Positions 61,663 through 64,000 of a stretch of DNA of 64,000 nt are shown here, piece after piece. The position numbers and the translations under genes were made by a program. The notes below the pieces were generated by a model, which did not search any database, was not told where the DNA came from, and worked only from the letters and a program-made list of their open reading frames with translations. The DNA is from Rhizopus arrhizus. Its lineage: Eukaryota > Mucoromycota > Mucoromycetes > Mucorales > Rhizopodaceae. Each line of letters starts with the position of its first letter. Position 1 is the first letter of the stretch. The stretch is taken from the NCBI GenBank assembly GCA_024220505.1, contig JAKZZE010000017.1, positions 806,001 through 870,000 of the forward strand, read 5' to 3'.

Positions 61663-62432
61663 TAATTAATCGATTATGGTATTATCATAGAACTTTATTT
61701 TTATATCATTCAAGTCGACACGAGAACCATCACTGTCTTCATGGTTATTACCATCAAAGTCTTGATTAAACAAATACCATCAGACTATTTCAGCTTTGCC
61801 ACTTGTTGAAAGAGAAGGACACTGCAGTGTTGGGGTAAGTTTGATATCCAAGCCATGAAAGCAAACCAAAAAAACTTGCTTCTTGGCCCAACTTTAGAAT
61901 GGGTCACAGGACCCTACAAGAAAAGTGGTGAGACAGGATGAGATTTAATTCCTTCTTTTGCTTCCTGCTTGCAATACTCTTTTGCCAGCTTTTGTCGTCT
62001 GATAGAAGAAAGTCTGATTCTCGCTGAACTTTAGCTTAACTGATCTTTCTGTTTCTTTCCATCGATAAAGCTTGTGAATGTCGTCTACTGGTTCATAACA
62101 AAAACGAAATTATATTGTTTGGACAACAATCAAATCTGTAGTAGACCAACATGATTTTTAGCTTACAAAAGATAGCACAATACGATATTCAATCATTTAT
62201 AATATTTATTTGTCTTTTCCGTTTCTAGTTGGCTTCTTATTGTTGGTTCAAGAAGGATGACAACAATCAATGATCTTTCTTTTTTTTTTTCCTTTTTGAA
62301 TAAAAAAGCAAAAGGGGTTATTATATGCGCTATAGTTTTATTTTGTTTTGATCATCAATAAAAATTTATTATCACTTACAAATGGATAAAAAAAAAATGA
62401 AAAGAAAAGCTCACTTACATTTACACTTTTAT

Positions 62433-62470
<38 letters not shown>

Positions 62471-63414
62471 GTCAGTGAATAAAGAGTTATTTTTGTATTG
62501 TAGAATGTACATTGTAAGGCATAGAGGATAAAGAGTTTTAATTGTCTTTCCTGTTAAAGTGAGAGAACTGGAGAGCATGTCGTCATCAACTGTAAAGAAA
62601 AGAAAGGAGAATTTTAGGGAATGTAGGACTGGTGAGACTGTAAAAGTACATGTGGCCAAGACGATGTACGATGGAAGCATGGAGCCTATCCTAGTTTTAA
62701 AACATAGCCCACAATGTGTACAGATATAAATCAGCGTTAATAAATGTCTCTTTAAAGACCTGTTGACTCCTACAAAAGGATCATTTTAAAAATAAACCAT
62801 ATCCGAGATCTGTAGATCGCTGTCCATCATCATAAATACATTAGCGCACAATTTGCATTTTTTTTTAAATGAAAATATGAGATAGTTAATAGAGAACAGG
62901 CTGGGAATGGACCTACCACTAGGGCGTATCGAACGAATGCTGTTTTTACTTTATTCATGTGTCAATCAGCTTATCTATTCAAACGTCTGTTTCCCCCTTT
63001 TTTTTTTTTCTTGTCTATTTACCAAGATGTTGACTACCTCATAGTCGATTACGAGTACATTGCGTTGTCTTGAAAGTAAGAGAATGTCCTAGATAGAATT
63101 ACCTGCTTTTTATAAAATGCTGCAAGTAGTTTAAAAAGTGCATACGAAAACAAGGGAGACGCATATGTTTAGATGAGAAACACTCTTTTGTATTTGTTTT
63201 GTTCTTTGTGTATTCTATTAAATAAGGAAACTCACATGAAACCTTTGAACTTCAATTGTGCTTACTCTTTTTACTCAAAACTATACAATTATAACTTTTA
63301 AGCTGAAATTCTTTCTTTTCTGGTACAATATCATGAAAAATAAATGAGTGACGAGTATAGTAAGCATTATCTGGAAAAAGAAAAGTATGTTTTAAAATTT
63401 CACAATTTATTTTA
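60552..63414. other. Gene-free spacer with long homopolymer tracts
   Basis: About 2.9 kb without convincing coding sequence on either strand. Landmarks are a T run of about 29 at 60818-60846, an A run of about 30 at 61631-61660 and an A run of about 33 at 62435-62467. Frames at 61158, 61566, 62432 and 63252 are short, low in complexity or include the homopolymers. Unrecognised non-coding RNAs cannot be excluded. Confidence 0.45.
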
Positions 63415-64000
63415 TTAATTAGTAACTTCCTCTTCATTTGTCTTCTTCATTTGTTTTATTGAGCCAAGGTTAACTTTAGGTGGTGATGAAAATCCAAATG
63501 CTTTAGCTACCTTTGCCAAGTCTAAACTGTTGATATCAAAAATCTTTTTCAAACTAAAGGATGAATAAGCTTGAAGGTAAGATCGATAGCCATCTTTAGC
63601 TGATTGATTCAAATAATAATTTTTATCAATTAATTTCTCTAATTGACCTTGTACATTGGCTATTTTGTTGGAAGGAAATTGGTATTCATTCAAGGGTACC
63701 TTGGCATGTTTTAAATATCTTAAAAAGCCAAGTTCACTCGGTAACAAAAACAATAAACTCTTTCCTTGTCCACCTGCACGAGCCGTACGACCGACACGGT
63801 GAATATAATCACGGGGATCATCTGGTGGATCGAATTGAATGATCCAATCGACTGCTGGAATATCTAATCCTCTTGCTGCGACATCTGTACATAATAAAAT
63901 ACCTCTTTCTGCATTACAATACTCAAAGAAAGTATTTGTACGTTTTTGTTGCTTTTGTTTACCCTATATTTTCTTTATGAGCCAAGCGAATTTTTTAATA
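63415..64000 (-). CDS. HAS1: DEAD-box RNA helicase, DDX18/Has1 type, C-terminal part, cut by the window end
   Basis: The last exon runs 63963-63415 and starts after a TATAG acceptor; a short piece of the upstream intron and exon continues to the window edge. It encodes [20 protein letters not shown] then [20 protein letters not shown] (motif V), [20 protein letters not shown] (motif VI), and the C-terminal extension [39 protein letters not shown] typical of Has1/DDX18. This helicase acts in the nucleolus in 60S and 40S ribosome assembly. Motifs Q to IV lie outside the window. Confidence 0.95.

Noticed and set aside
62432..62680. 82-aa minus-strand frame ending in a Phe run
   Set aside because: The Phe run is the translated A33 tract; the rest has no recognisable features.

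Overview
The window is nuclear DNA of a fungus, most probably Mucoromycota, order Mucorales (Rhizopus/Mucor-like). The DNA is AT-rich. Genes carry short introns of about 40-130 nt with GTAAGT/GTATGT donors and TAG/CAG acceptors. Homopolymer A/T tracts are frequent. The gene families present (GH28 polygalacturonase, LctP-type lactate permease, ceruloplasmin-like multicopper oxidase, decayed Fanzor, Tc1/mariner and LINE copies) also fit. I do not assign a species.

Layout. 0.3-6.9 kb: secreted polygalacturonase, two unknown convergent genes whose stop codons overlap, and a Ste20/PAK kinase. 7-14 kb: an eroded gene, a Tc1/mariner fragment folded back on itself around a PD-(D/E)XK-like nuclease ORF, and a decayed Fanzor (eukaryotic TnpB) gene. 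14.9-16.6 kb: a CRAL-TRIO/RhoGAP gene. 17-19 kb: a second, different Fanzor remnant. 20.1-21.8 kb: a fucose-permease-like MFS transporter with one frameshift. 22-27 kb: a graveyard of repeats, including a third Fanzor tail and a LINE tail. 27.7-45.5 kb: the gene-dense core, with a bZIP factor, alanyl-tRNA synthetase, a calcineurin-tail orphan, BUD31, a mitochondrial carrier, a K/E-rich GPI-type surface protein, sulfiredoxin, a GDSL phospholipase, acyl-CoA oxidase and a lactate permease. 46.3-53 kb: a second repeat island with two LINE RT tails on +, one LINE zinc-finger tail on -, a Tc1/mariner pseudogene, a decayed Mucorales repeat-family gene and a perfect 54-bp inverted repeat. 53.5-59.1 kb: acetylpolyamine-amidohydrolase/HDAC-like enzyme, multicopper oxidase, NMN adenylyltransferase and GH125 mannosidase. 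59.1-63.4 kb is almost gene-free. A DDX18/Has1-type DEAD-box helicase runs off the right end.

How the genes relate. Most host genes are housekeeping or metabolic and are not arranged as a functional cluster. Lactate permease next to acyl-CoA oxidase suggests carbon-source use but proves nothing. The most unusual content is in the repeat islands: three non-identical RNA-guided-nuclease (Fanzor) relics, and a foldback structure carrying a nuclease ORF with a possible Myb-like tail. Exon joins were read by eye from splice consensus, reading frame and family conservation; no alignment or database search was run.
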